Positions 1-10,056 of a stretch of 39,794 nt of DNA are shown piece after piece; position 1 is the first letter of the stretch, and each line of letters begins with the position of its first letter. The notes beneath the pieces are model-generated. The model had not been told where the DNA came from, searched no databases, and saw only the letters and a program-made list of their open reading frames with translations. Both the position numbers and the translations under genes were made by a program. The stretch is from a virus, in IMG/VR virus record IMGVR_UViG_3300042691_040033, positions 1-39,794 of that record. One strand, written 5' to 3'.

Positions 1-292
1 TAAAATTACCAACTTGGCTTAAATCAAAATTTGGATAAACCTTAAAGTTGTTTTCAACCAAAGCTCTTGATTCCAGAATGGTATCCAAGCCCAAAGAATC
101 CAGGTTTATAGGATCCGAAAAGTTACCGGTTGAAAACGTTCTGTTCTGTTTCTCGCTAGTAGCCGTTGTAAAGTTGAAATTTCCTTGCGTTAAGCCACCT
201 CCGGTAACGAGTTGAAATCCGACAAGATTGTCGGAAAATGTTCCAGCCCCTGTAGCCGGCTGTGGTGGACAAGTATATTTCTGCTCTGCCAT
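1..292 (-). CDS. Partial virion-type protein, C-terminus outside window
   Basis: An open frame starts with ATG at 292-290 and runs off the left edge, giving at least 97 residues beginning MAEQKYTCPPQPATGAG. The start overlaps the stop of the upstream gene by one base (TAATG), the same coupling used by its neighbours, which supports this start. The visible part has no signal peptide or membrane segment and no domain I recognise. As the last visible member of a coupled run of large tail proteins it is probably another tail or adhesion component, by context only. A different-frame 106-residue ORF over the same bases (156-476) is a shadow of this gene and the one before it. Confidence 0.7.
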   Translation of the reverse strand, partial: MAEQKYTCPPQPATGAGTFSDNLVGFQLVTGGGLTQGNFNFTTATSEKQNRTFSTGNFSDPINLDSLGLDTILESRALVENNFKVYPNFDLSQVGNF

Positions 293-1200
293 TATTGTGT
301 GATGTTGGTAAAGTTCTTGCTAAAATCAATATTATTTCCCCTATCTTGTCTAACTTCATACAGCAATTCATTGAATTGGTTTCTGATTTCGTATAGGTTA
401 TACTGCTTATAGATATTATTCTGCCCATCATAAATGGTGTAAACGCCGTCTTCGATTGATTTGGTTTGATTTCCATACAATGCCAAAGCCAACGTTGATA
501 TATCGTGTTCCGCCATTTCTATATCCAAAGTAATCGGATTGAAAAATGTATTAGTGATTATGACATTTTGATTTGGCTGACCAATATACGGTACAGCATT
601 CGGCTTATTTGTTGGTGCCGACGATGGGGAAAGCGTACAGAATATAAGATTGGTATTATTATCGGTATATCTATATCTGATTGCTTTTTGGGAGCTGTTT
701 GTTAAATTCTGAACAACAGGTTCGCAGAAAAAACTGGAAGTAATTATTCTGAAAAAGTTTGGTATCTTTGTTCCATCAGAATTAAGATACTCAATTCTAA
801 ATCCGACAAGCCCTTGGTTTACAAATTTATTCCTATATTCGTTAGGTACGGAATTCAAATCAATAATAATACCTCTAACATTTGGTAAAGCAGATAAAAC
901 ACCACAATCCAATATGGTTGTTCTTATTTGAGCGGGTCTTATGTAAAGAGTATAAATCCCCAATCTATTGAATTGATCTGCAGGCAATGTTAAATTATAT
1001 AAACCACCAAGAATTTCAACATTGGCGTTTCCTCCCGTATTAGCATTATTGAAATACGGTCTTAAAATTGATTTTGCATCCAATTTTGTTAATACAAAGT
1101 TATCTGTCTGATCTCTTGAAGGTGTATAATTCAAAATTATTTCAACATCTTCTGGTGATACATCTGAGCTTCTAATATTTCCGTAGGCTCCAACACTCAT
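292..1200 (-). CDS. Hypothetical virion structural protein, 302 aa
   Basis: The protein is 302 residues, rich in Asn, Thr, Ile and aromatic residues, with no membrane segment and no recognised catalytic motif; this composition suits a beta-rich virion protein. ATG is chosen as start because it is the first in frame and lies 11 bases after a GTATTTAT motif (1212-1218) that recurs before other virion genes. The stop overlaps the next start (TAATG). Only 24 bases separate it from the gene upstream in transcription, so it may be expressed both by read-through and from its own late-type promoter. Its function is not recognised; a tail, baseplate or fibre-connector role is inferred from neighbours. 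Confidence 0.75.
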   Translation of the reverse strand: MSVGAYGNIRSSDVSPEDVEIILNYTPSRDQTDNFVLTKLDAKSILRPYFNNANTGGNANVEILGGLYNLTLPADQFNRLGIYTLYIRPAQIRTTILDCGVLSALPNVRGIIIDLNSVPNEYRNKFVNQGLVGFRIEYLNSDGTKIPNFFRIITSSFFCEPVVQNLTNSSQKAIRYRYTDNNTNLIFCTLSPSSAPTNKPNAVPYIGQPNQNVIITNTFFNPITLDIEMAEHDISTLALALYGNQTKSIEDGVYTIYDGQNNIYKQYNLYEIRNQFNELLYEVRQDRGNNIDFSKNFTNITQ

Positions 1201-1211
1201 ATTTTTTTATT

Positions 1212-1218
1212 ATAAATA
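1212..1218 (-). promoter_or_regulatory. Candidate late promoter motif before the 302-aa gene
   Basis: The minus strand reads GATAGTATTTATAATAAAAA in the 24-base gap, the core ending 11 bases before the ATG at 1200. Confidence 0.4.
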
Positions 1219-1224
1219 CTATCG

Positions 1225-2403
1225 TTATATTTTTATTACATTAAAAAACCCATAACCATACTTGGTTAAATCGCCAATATTATCCACCTCATTCAATCTT
1301 TGAAGTCGCTCCAATGCCGAGTTTTTACCCCGTTCAATAAATACATTTGATTGTATTTCCGGAGCATCAATAACATTTATCAAAAACTCCTCTTTGGTTA
1401 TACCAGAACAGACAAGCATATCGGCAGTTATACCTGAAGAATAAACGGCAAATATTGTTGTTCCATCGCTATAATCGTAATAATCAATATCGTTTATTGT
1501 GTATGCGGTATATACATTATCAATAGATGGTCCGTGGAAAATGCCAACACTACCCGATGTCCCAGTTACGGGAACACCAATTTTAAACTTGCCGGCATAG
1601 AGATTATATTTGCTACCATATTGTGTTAAATCATTTACCGATGATTTTGTGTATCCGGTAACTAAAAATGGTACCGATGTGTATTGATAATCGGTCTGTA
1701 ATTCAATATCGCAAACTGAATCCCCTGTGAATAGATAATCATACATGAGGGATGTGCCTGACCAGCTACCACCCAATGGTGTGAAATAAGCAGTTCCATT
1801 TGGGTTATCAACTGTTGTTCCTGTAAACGGAAGATTTACGGTTTTTTCAACCACATTTGTACCCCAAGGACTCATACCACTCATAACGATTTTGAATTGA
1901 CCGTCCTGAGCATATGTATGTGAATAATAATTAGGAGATAAGCCATTAACAGTTTCTTGTGGTGTGCCGTCGCCCCAATCTATTTTATAATCGGAAAAAG
2001 ATAAATACTTCTTGAACTCCCTGTTAGATGTATTATAAAAATAACATTCGTATGGATTGTTTATATCACCTGAAAAAACAAAATTGGTCATCGTTTGTTG
2101 TTGAATAACGAAACCATCAAATACGGAATAATAACCAACATCAATTGCAGTTTGATCCAAGAAAACAGGAATGGTTAATCCCGTTAAAATCGATGAACCA
2201 TTTGTACCTCCGCTAAGAATATCCGTCATTGACGAATAAACATAAGTTAAACCACTATAATTGACTGTTGTTGAAGAAGGACTTATATCACAGCATGGAT
2301 TGCCAGGAATTGGTATAACGTTTGTTCCGGCATTATAAGGTGCTAAGAACAAATCATTGGCTATAACTTCTGGTGAAATCCTAATACTATAATATCTTTC
2401 CAT
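1225..2403 (-). CDS. Virion protein with PKD-like domain, 392 aa
   Basis: Residues about 138-188 look like a PKD (Ig-like) fold: the signature DWGDGTPQ is followed by HTYAQDGQFKIVMSG, matching the usual WGDG...HTY...G.y.v pattern. PKD domains are common in surface-exposed adhesive proteins and appear in phage tail proteins, where they probably help carbohydrate or protein binding. The flanking parts are Gly/Thr/Tyr-rich and beta-like with no recognised family. The ATG overlaps the preceding stop by one base (TAATG), so translation is likely coupled. A host-surface interaction role is inferred, not shown. Confidence 0.75.
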   Translation of the reverse strand: MERYYSIRISPEVIANDLFLAPYNAGTNVIPIPGNPCCDISPSSTTVNYSGLTYVYSSMTDILSGGTNGSSILTGLTIPVFLDQTAIDVGYYSVFDGFVIQQQTMTNFVFSGDINNPYECYFYNTSNREFKKYLSFSDYKIDWGDGTPQETVNGLSPNYYSHTYAQDGQFKIVMSGMSPWGTNVVEKTVNLPFTGTTVDNPNGTAYFTPLGGSWSGTSLMYDYLFTGDSVCDIELQTDYQYTSVPFLVTGYTKSSVNDLTQYGSKYNLYAGKFKIGVPVTGTSGSVGIFHGPSIDNVYTAYTINDIDYYDYSDGTTIFAVYSSGITADMLVCSGITKEEFLINVIDAPEIQSNVFIERGKNSALERLQRLNEVDNIGDLTKYGYGFFNVIKI

Positions 2404-3230
2404 TACGGGTTTACATATTCAAACCACTTTATGGTGGTCAATCGGTTATCGAACAAATCGAAAATCTGATAAGTTTTTGTATTATAATCCAATACAACCT
2501 TATGATAAAAGTAATCGGCTCCATTAAATAAATATGGACTTGGTACAGGGTTCGGCGTAGTAGTGGTTGTCGTGGTTGCATTGAACGCGGCTTGAGTTGT
2601 TGTCATCATTTTAACAAACACACCAAGTCTGGCGTCAAAGAATTTGGCAGTCATATAAAATGTATCCAAACTCAGAAATTGTTTATTAACCAACCAATAA
2701 ATGAAAAACCCTTCTTTATCCCCAACATAATCCAATTTAAAAACTGGTTTTTTTATTTGAACGGGAGGAACCGATGGAGATATGCTTGCAGTTTCGGTAA
2801 ATCCTTGTTGTACCGGTATTATTATTGTAAAATAATTTGATTGGGTTGCCGAATCTCTTGTGTCATAAAAATCCAATTTAAAAAATGATTTTGTAAATGG
2901 GTTTCTATAATAATATATCTGATCGCTAGTGAATCCCTCAGATAAATAACTTGTTGCCCAATCAGATGGTATTGATGTCCCTAGTGTTGTATTATCTCCA
3001 CTATAAAAATAAAACTCATAAAATATTTCCGTTTTATCATTGTTTACGTGTGGAGCATGTGCAAATCTTAAAATCTCAAAATCCTCGGCAACACCAATAA
3101 TATCTTCCAATACCTCATCTTCATACATCTCAATACTATCGGTTCTTCCTGCGAAGTCCCAATTCATCTCAATCGGAATATTTATTACCCGATTGCCAGG
3201 TGTAATGGTAAATAGAAATTTATTACTCAC
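2403..3230 (-). CDS. Hypothetical tail/adhesion protein with Thr-rich linker, 275 aa
   Basis: The 275-residue protein starts at a GTG (3230) embedded in the end of the upstream gene, giving an 8-base overlap; no ATG is available before conserved-looking sequence begins (SNKFLFTITPGN). A run of seven threonines followed by PNPVPSP, near residue 220, forms a flexible linker between an N-terminal beta-rich part and a short C-terminal segment. No family is recognised. Coupled overlaps on both sides place it in the same translation unit as its large neighbours, so a structural role in tail or adhesion is the best inference. Confidence 0.7.
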   Translation of the reverse strand: MSNKFLFTITPGNRVINIPIEMNWDFAGRTDSIEMYEDEVLEDIIGVAEDFEILRFAHAPHVNNDKTEIFYEFYFYSGDNTTLGTSIPSDWATSYLSEGFTSDQIYYYRNPFTKSFFKLDFYDTRDSATQSNYFTIIIPVQQGFTETASISPSVPPVQIKKPVFKLDYVGDKEGFFIYWLVNKQFLSLDTFYMTAKFFDARLGVFVKMMTTTQAAFNATTTTTTTPNPVPSPYLFNGADYFYHKVVLDYNTKTYQIFDLFDNRLTTIKWFEYVNP

Positions 3231-5019
3231 AGTCGTCGCTTATTGGATCAGGTATTATTGTTTGTTCTGTATAATTAGTTCCTTCAGGTATTATTCTGAA
3301 AAAATAATCAGAATAAGGATAATGTGCACCATTTAAAAATGGATATGATATGCCCAATCCACTGCTATCGATAAATCCATATGGATATAAATCTCGCCAT
3401 ATAAATGTGTTTAAGGACGTTGAAAAATAAGAATAATTTGGTATGTTTTCAACATCTTGTGGATTACCATTTTCAATATAATCAGAATAAACTCTTGTTG
3501 GTAAAGAATAATGAGGTTTATAATAATATCCTCTAGGATTGGTTAAATTATCACCTGTCGTGAATACATAATTGTTGAACTTTATCTTATGATATATTTC
3601 CGATATAACGCGCTCATTTTGCTCGTAATCGTTCCATTCACATACAGCCCCATCCATGGTATCCCCAGAGGAAAAGGATTCAACATAGGTAAATACAAGC
3701 GGTCCTCCGTTCAGTCCTAGATTTGCCCCAGCAGTTGTTGTGTAAGCACCTATAGAAAAATCCGTATTAGAATAACTATTCGCATCGTCCCACCAGTTGC
3801 TTGGATTGGTAATGTTGCTAATTGGATCGGTAGCCAATGGCAAATTGAATTCATACCCCTGTTTCATTTGTTTTGGTGTGAAATTATCTGTACCTATTGA
3901 CCACCCAAAATAACCTTTCCATAGTACGGTAAAGAATAATTCGGTTATAGGTCTTTTCTGATTGTCAATAAGAGGATTTATTTTTATATCGGTATTGAAA
4001 CTTAATGTATATGATTGACTACCTTCTTTTATTGAAACCCTTGCTACGCCGTTTGGGGTAAATCCACTGCTTTCGTATTTTTTTACTGTGCCAAAAATGC
4101 TTTGCTCGAAACCCGCTTTTCCCATAACAGCATCTTGGGGGTTGGTCAATATCTTATGTCTTCTTACATAATATTCGGATATTGTATCAGTTTCATTTTC
4201 GTTGTTGATTACCCTTTTTGCCGTTCCTGTAACCCCATTATTAAATGTTGTCCCAGTATAACCAACATTTATTATTGAAAAGACATATTCATCACTACCA
4301 TAAGTTTCAGCACCCAAAGAATAAATTTGAAACAAATCGTTTCCATTGTAATCGAAACTTAATTTAACATATTCACCTGTTGATAAACCATGTTTTATTG
4401 GGCATCTAAATGATATGATATCTCTACCATTATATGTTGTATTTTCAATAATGAATGGAATACCATCACCAACAACCCAATTTAAATAAGTTCCGCTTTT
4501 ATTATCATATGCTTGTAATATCTTATTATAATCATTCTCGAAAGCATAACTAACAAAGAAGTTCCAATTGTATGACGATGCGCTGATAGGAGAAAAAATT
4601 AAATGTTCATTTGGCGGTTGTGTATATCCGGGAACATTGTAATCGTTTCTTATAAAATCAAATTCATTGTATTGAGGCAATCCTGTCCAAGAAACAGATT
4701 GTGCATTTCCTTCACATTGTGCCGCCGCAGCAGTTGCTGCATTCAAATAATACAAATTGTTTTCAAATGGTGGATAATTGGTGAACCCTGAATATGAGTT
4801 CTTGAAGATAATAGAGAACTTAGCCGTTGGGCGCATTACATCGGATGCCTGTCTTTCGTTGTCGAATACTTGTTCAAGTCCGATATCCATCGTTCTATCG
4901 TATTCAACAATTTCTTTCATATTCTGATTAAGAGGAACCCTAACGGATGTATCCGTATCGGGCGCCCCTTTAAACCTAAGCGAACCTAAAACTATTCTAG
5001 TATCATCAATATTTTCCAT
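3223..5019 (-). CDS. Large hypothetical virion protein, 598 aa
   Basis: A 598-residue protein rich in Asn, Tyr, Gly, Thr and Ser with no membrane segment, signal peptide or catalytic motif that I recognise. The composition and size suit a beta-structured tail or fibre protein. Its ATG overlaps the stop of the 1664-residue gene by one base (TAATG) and its end overlaps the next start by 8 bases, so it is produced in a coupled set. It could be a receptor-binding or baseplate-peripheral component; there is no direct evidence for either. Confidence 0.75.
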   Translation of the reverse strand: MENIDDTRIVLGSLRFKGAPDTDTSVRVPLNQNMKEIVEYDRTMDIGLEQVFDNERQASDVMRPTAKFSIIFKNSYSGFTNYPPFENNLYYLNAATAAAAQCEGNAQSVSWTGLPQYNEFDFIRNDYNVPGYTQPPNEHLIFSPISASSYNWNFFVSYAFENDYNKILQAYDNKSGTYLNWVVGDGIPFIIENTTYNGRDIISFRCPIKHGLSTGEYVKLSFDYNGNDLFQIYSLGAETYGSDEYVFSIINVGYTGTTFNNGVTGTAKRVINNENETDTISEYYVRRHKILTNPQDAVMGKAGFEQSIFGTVKKYESSGFTPNGVARVSIKEGSQSYTLSFNTDIKINPLIDNQKRPITELFFTVLWKGYFGWSIGTDNFTPKQMKQGYEFNLPLATDPISNITNPSNWWDDANSYSNTDFSIGAYTTTAGANLGLNGGPLVFTYVESFSSGDTMDGAVCEWNDYEQNERVISEIYHKIKFNNYVFTTGDNLTNPRGYYYKPHYSLPTRVYSDYIENGNPQDVENIPNYSYFSTSLNTFIWRDLYPYGFIDSSGLGISYPFLNGAHYPYSDYFFRIIPEGTNYTEQTIIPDPISDDCE

Positions 5020-8000
5020 TATTCAATTGTTTCAAATTTTATCCATTTCCTAGCAAATCTATCAAATGCTGATTTACCTTTCTTCAAACCAAAATAGAAA
5101 TGGAAAGGTGCACCAACAGTTATTACCTTAGGCAATGGATTGTTTGTTGGACTTTGACCATTTGGTAATGGATAGTAACCACCATCATTAGGCGTTGTTG
5201 CGCTGTAGGCATAAATGTATCCTTTCGAATCTCTTGGATATGGACTTATAGCTGAATTGGTTCTAAAATATCTCGAATTAGGGTTTAACCTATCCATTGA
5301 TTGGTAATTATAGCTGAAGTAAGTTTTCCCACCGTTTGTTAATCCGCTAGTGTACCAATCATTTGTTTGAGAGCCAAAGATATTATCTGGATCACCTTCT
5401 TTTATTTCCCATTGATAAAATGGAACCTCTTGTGAAAAACCATAGAAATTGTTGAATGCGCATGGATTTGTAACCATTACAACATCATTTATAATAGTTC
5501 TTTTTGGTGTTATAAAATCCCTTATTTGTGTGTCAGATGAGAAGAATATGCCAATAACACCATCATCAGTATCGCCAGCATTAAAGTAAACGGGATCTTG
5601 ACCACCAACCACTTCAGGGTAATTTTCAGGTTCAAATTCTGTTACACCAAGTTCGGAACTGATTGAAATCATTTGAGCATAATCAGCATCAACGGTTAAT
5701 CTTCTTCTATTAAAATATGTAAATATATTGGATCCACTTGCACCAACCATAGCGGCAATGACGCTTGTATTTGCAAGTCGGCTTATAATAAAGATATTCA
5801 ATATCTCACTTACATCGGTAAATGTGGTGGTGGATAAATCGGGCATAACATAGCCATCGTATTCATCGGACATTACTATTTCTTGCAAATATGCGCTTCT
5901 TGGACCCAAATCCATAATGGTTGTTGGGAATAATAAGTTTCTTATATTTGTGCTTGAAGATGGTGCTTCTTGACCAACAAAGAAGGATGTTGTTGTGCCC
6001 GAGAAATATGGACTACTTCTATAATAGAAATTGTTGGTGGTATTATCGAAGTGAATTACATCAGTACAAAATTCACTATATGGTTGATTGTTGGCATCAA
6101 AAAATCTATTGTTTACAAAAGCAAATGAATATAGAGTTCCATTTATCCAGTTATTGGTAAATAAATGTGACCATACATTTCTGCAAGCGCCAAATACAAT
6201 ACTTGTTCTTGAAATCCATTCCGTTAATAATTGAATGTCCTTACCTAATGAAATCAACGGTGTGCTAATAAGAAGATAGCAACCGTTATTGAAAATATCC
6301 TTCCCGTTAAATGTTTCACAAGGACCACTATTAACAATAAACTCACCTTGTTGGAAATCGTAACAATCTAACGGAACGGAATCGGTACAGTTATTTAAGC
6401 TATTTACAAGTTGATTGGTGAAGTTTTGCGGCGTGTCGTTGTCTGATGGTCCTGGTATATAACTTGTTATTCCACCACCAGGTATCGGTGACTGAAAAAT
6501 ACCATAATCATCAGATAACGCATATATACCAAGTGGGATATTGCTTTGCCAAGCAAAACTGAGGTTGCAATTATTGGTTAAATTAGTGGATACAGGTAAT
6601 CTATCAGATCGCATAACTATTTGACGACCACTACCAACATTATAAACCATATCTACATTACTATCATATTGGATTGATATATATGTTGTCTGAACATTAG
6701 GGTTAAATACAATATTAAAAGCACCGCAAATAGGATGATAAGTACTGTTCCCGTAAAGCATTATCATTAATGTTCCACCTTCAATAATTTCACCGAAACT
6801 AGTAGGAGATATAAAATAACCTCTATTTGTTGTTGTGTTTAATGAAAAATAAAACAAATCACATGGACAACCATTCGCTTGATCTAAAATATTCCATTCT
6901 TTTGTAAAATCATTAGTATTCCTAACCCTTAATCCATAATTATTATCAAAAATTGCACCGTCGTTTACAGAAGAACAACTTCCACAATCCAATGGTTGAA
7001 AAGATGTGGCGTTATTATCTAACGAAGAATAATAAGTGTTTAAGTTAGACGTAAACGCTGAATAACTTTGTGGCACATAATCGTATGTATTATAATACAG
7101 ATACTGGTTGGAATAAGATGAATCTAAGTCATAATTATTATTTAAATCATGTCTTACATTTTTAAATCCTGGTTGTATTGGTATATTTAATTTATAGTTT
7201 CCTGACACAATAACATTGTTATATGAGTCAAAACCAAATATCCTACTTAAGTCGTATTTAAGAGGTATTCTATCTGAGTATGGATCAACACCTCTAACCA
7301 TAAATACACAAGTTAGGTTTTCATAGTTATCTATGGACGTTAAAGGATTATCAGAGATATCTTCAGAGCATCCAGGATTTGTAGTTCCGCTTATTTTATT
7401 TATACGCATATCGTTATTCAAGAATCTTGAATCCAACGAATTTGGTAAAGCAGATGGAGATATATCATTTAATGACAAAAATTGCGAATATGTCATCGCA
7501 GTTATAACCTGAAAATACTCTATATCGGTAGGGTACTTGTGGAAATAAACATTATTTGTGGGTGGCGGTATTGTATAAAATGTTGTCCCTATGGTATTAT
7601 TAGGGTTTGAATAATTAACAGTTATTTGATATGGTGTTGGCGGATCGTTGTAGTTTAAACTATAACCCGTAATCGCATTATTACCAAATTCATTCGTTGC
7701 CCCACTTATTGAGTTAATATCACCACTTTTTGTTGGATCCTGAAAAGTTAATAATAATCCTGTTGTTATGTTTTGCAAACTTTCAGGTGTACAAAGCATA
7801 AAAGTAATATTATCATAATGGTAGTTTGCACCATTATCAAAACTAACTTGTATTTGATTAACTCCCCCGCCTGGATTATCCGTACTATCCTCAAAAAACT
7901 TGGCTTTCGTATTAAATAAATTTATCCTTTCAGCCAAAGTTAAGCTAGAAGTAAAATAATAATACAAATCATTGTTTTCATCTCTAGCCTCAACGAGAGC

Positions 8001-10013
8001 CGGAGTCCTCGTCTGACAAGTTTCATCTGAAGCAGGTGGGTTGCCTAATAATGCTCCGGCAAATAATTGATTAACATATATCGAATCTGTATCAGAATTA
8101 ATAGTATCGGTGTTATATGGTCCGGAATCGAGTAGAGCTAATTGTAAACCCGAAAGATTGGGTGAGTTTTCACCCAATTGAGTCCCATCATCTAAATCAC
8201 CTGGATTAGAACAATTGCAAAACTCACACTGATCATAAAGTAGTATAGGTAAATTAATTCCTTTTAATTTAAGTTGCCAAAGTTTAACAGTGGCTGTAGT
8301 TAATGCTGCCGCCAATCCAAACCAAGCTAATGATTTTAAAATTGCAAATATTATTAAACCAAGAGCAAACGGCGCAGTACCTGTAATGGATGATAATTCA
8401 ATGCCGCCTAGAATGAGTGAATATAATGCAAGACCGGGTAAGATAATAGCCCTTAATAAATTTAAGAAAATATATAAAGCATGCAATATAAAAATCATTG
8501 CATACAATACTGGTCTGAATATGAACATTGCAAACCCAAACAACAAGAAAATAATATCCATCCTAAAAGATGAATCGTTTGTTGGAAACTTGTTATTGTC
8601 GCTCTCGCAAGCATCATCCAATATATTCTTAATACCAATAATTCTATTAGGCAATGTACCTTTTCTATATTGGTCAATCATCTGTGATACCGTATAAACC
8701 TTATTATATGTCATCATATAAAAGGTATCTTCACAATCTATTGCCGCTTGAACATCAGCATATTCATTCCAATCCAAACTGAACGCATAGGACTTATCAA
8801 CCAATGTTGTATTGGATATTGTTCCACCGCTGCTCCATCCATATTCTCTAACATTGGGAACCAAATAATATGCTCTCTTTATATTCTCTGATAACTTAGG
8901 TGATTGATTCCATTTAATCTTAAATCTATATTTTCCTTTTGTCGGAACACCAACAGTTGGATCATTCGATATAACCCTTTCACCAAATTCATTTGTGGTT
9001 ACATAGTCATAATTCATTGGAACATCAACCAACCAAGTTCCATTTTCGTCAATAACCTGACCACCGCCTTCCAATTCGTATTGTTCAAGAATGGGCAATC
9101 CATTCTCATCTTGTTGAATCGTTTGTCTTATTGCTAATATTTCACCAGGTCCCGTAGCCAATCTACATAACTGACCTTGCCTGAATTTAGGTTTGCAATT
9201 ATTCTTTAATGCCAATCCATCAATATCGGATACAATTGATCCCATAAAAATGGCTGTTGGGGTAATAGTGATATTGGCTTCGTCCGTTAAATCAAAATCA
9301 GTTCTAGTGATTCCAAGATTGCATATTTCAGGTTGTCCCCATAATGGTTCAACTTCAATCGTTCTGTTTATGCTTATAATCTGTGGGAGTTCATTTAAAT
9401 TGCTCGATGATCTAAAATTGGTTCCTGCAACTTGTGCATCAGTTGCAACACCCATTCTAATCAAATCCTGTGGAGATAATGAAAACTCGCCGATATCGGA
9501 TAAGTCAATATCCACATGTATTGTCTGAGAACCAACAGGAACGCCGAAAAGCATAAAATCACCACTTTCATTAGTATTTGCTGTGTACTTAAAATACTTG
9601 TCAAAAATGGTAATTAGAGTTGGATTGGTTAAAACATCCTCTCTTGTTGGAAATGTACCTGTTGGATTATGTGCCGAATATGACTTAACATATGGTAATA
9701 AATTATATCTATACCCATCCTCGTTCAAATCACTCAATGTGGTGTAAGGATATAAATCTGATATAATTGGATTGGTAGAATCTGATTCAGTTAATGGAAT
9801 GAAAATGGAAACCTTAGCATTTGGAATACCATATCCATTATTTGCTGTAACCCTCCCTACAACCACACCATAGTCAGAACACTGTCTAGTATAGATTTGG
9901 TTCTGAACAACTTTAATCGATAAGATTTCAAGGAAATCAAAATCTTGATCGAGTTGTACCTTTATTGACTTATCTACACCGACTTGCGTTCTTATTCTAT
10001 ATGATTTGGGCAT
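5019..10013 (-). CDS. Giant virion protein with CarboxypepD_reg-like domain and internal hydrophobic block, 1664 aa
   Basis: Residues about 48-168 resemble a carboxypeptidase regulatory-like (Ig-type) domain: VVGRVTANNGYGIPNAKVSI, then, after an insertion, TANTNESGDFMLFGVPVG. Residues about 485-580 are strongly hydrophobic, with three or four candidate membrane helices (near IIFLLFGFAMFIF, LYAMIFILHALYIF, ILPGLALYSLILGG and FALGLIIFAILKSLAWFGLAAAL). A Cys cluster CEFCNC follows at about 596-601. The remaining roughly 1060 residues are Asn/Tyr/Ser-rich and beta-like. The gene lies just after gp6 and begins the coupled set running to the left edge, so it is probably a tail or baseplate-peripheral protein. 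The membrane-type helices suggest insertion into the host envelope, which is inference. No family is recognised for the whole protein. Confidence 0.8.
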   Translation of the reverse strand: MPKSYRIRTQVGVDKSIKVQLDQDFDFLEILSIKVVQNQIYTRQCSDYGVVVGRVTANNGYGIPNAKVSIFIPLTESDSTNPIISDLYPYTTLSDLNEDGYRYNLLPYVKSYSAHNPTGTFPTREDVLTNPTLITIFDKYFKYTANTNESGDFMLFGVPVGSQTIHVDIDLSDIGEFSLSPQDLIRMGVATDAQVAGTNFRSSSNLNELPQIISINRTIEVEPLWGQPEICNLGITRTDFDLTDEANITITPTAIFMGSIVSDIDGLALKNNCKPKFRQGQLCRLATGPGEILAIRQTIQQDENGLPILEQYELEGGGQVIDENGTWLVDVPMNYDYVTTNEFGERVISNDPTVGVPTKGKYRFKIKWNQSPKLSENIKRAYYLVPNVREYGWSSGGTISNTTLVDKSYAFSLDWNEYADVQAAIDCEDTFYMMTYNKVYTVSQMIDQYRKGTLPNRIIGIKNILDDACESDNNKFPTNDSSFRMDIIFLLFGFAMFIFRPVLYAMIFILHALYIFLNLLRAIILPGLALYSLILGGIELSSITGTAPFALGLIIFAILKSLAWFGLAAALTTATVKLWQLKLKGINLPILLYDQCEFCNCSNPGDLDDGTQLGENSPNLSGLQLALLDSGPYNTDTINSDTDSIYVNQLFAGALLGNPPASDETCQTRTPALVEARDENNDLYYYFTSSLTLAERINLFNTKAKFFEDSTDNPGGGVNQIQVSFDNGANYHYDNITFMLCTPESLQNITTGLLLTFQDPTKSGDINSISGATNEFGNNAITGYSLNYNDPPTPYQITVNYSNPNNTIGTTFYTIPPPTNNVYFHKYPTDIEYFQVITAMTYSQFLSLNDISPSALPNSLDSRFLNNDMRINKISGTTNPGCSEDISDNPLTSIDNYENLTCVFMVRGVDPYSDRIPLKYDLSRIFGFDSYNNVIVSGNYKLNIPIQPGFKNVRHDLNNNYDLDSSYSNQYLYYNTYDYVPQSYSAFTSNLNTYYSSLDNNATSFQPLDCGSCSSVNDGAIFDNNYGLRVRNTNDFTKEWNILDQANGCPCDLFYFSLNTTTNRGYFISPTSFGEIIEGGTLMIMLYGNSTYHPICGAFNIVFNPNVQTTYISIQYDSNVDMVYNVGSGRQIVMRSDRLPVSTNLTNNCNLSFAWQSNIPLGIYALSDDYGIFQSPIPGGGITSYIPGPSDNDTPQNFTNQLVNSLNNCTDSVPLDCYDFQQGEFIVNSGPCETFNGKDIFNNGCYLLISTPLISLGKDIQLLTEWISRTSIVFGACRNVWSHLFTNNWINGTLYSFAFVNNRFFDANNQPYSEFCTDVIHFDNTTNNFYYRSSPYFSGTTTSFFVGQEAPSSSTNIRNLLFPTTIMDLGPRSAYLQEIVMSDEYDGYVMPDLSTTTFTDVSEILNIFIISRLANTSVIAAMVGASGSNIFTYFNRRRLTVDADYAQMISISSELGVTEFEPENYPEVVGGQDPVYFNAGDTDDGVIGIFFSSDTQIRDFITPKRTIINDVVMVTNPCAFNNFYGFSQEVPFYQWEIKEGDPDNIFGSQTNDWYTSGLTNGGKTYFSYNYQSMDRLNPNSRYFRTNSAISPYPRDSKGYIYAYSATTPNDGGYYPLPNGQSPTNNPLPKVITVGAPFHFYFGLKKGKSAFDRFARKWIKFETIE

Positions 10014-10056
10014 CTGGGATATCTTTATAGCTTATTTATTAATTAAATTATTAAAG

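Noticed and set aside
156-476. 106-aa minus-strand frame
   Set aside because: It lies across two genuine coupled genes in another frame and has no start context of its own.
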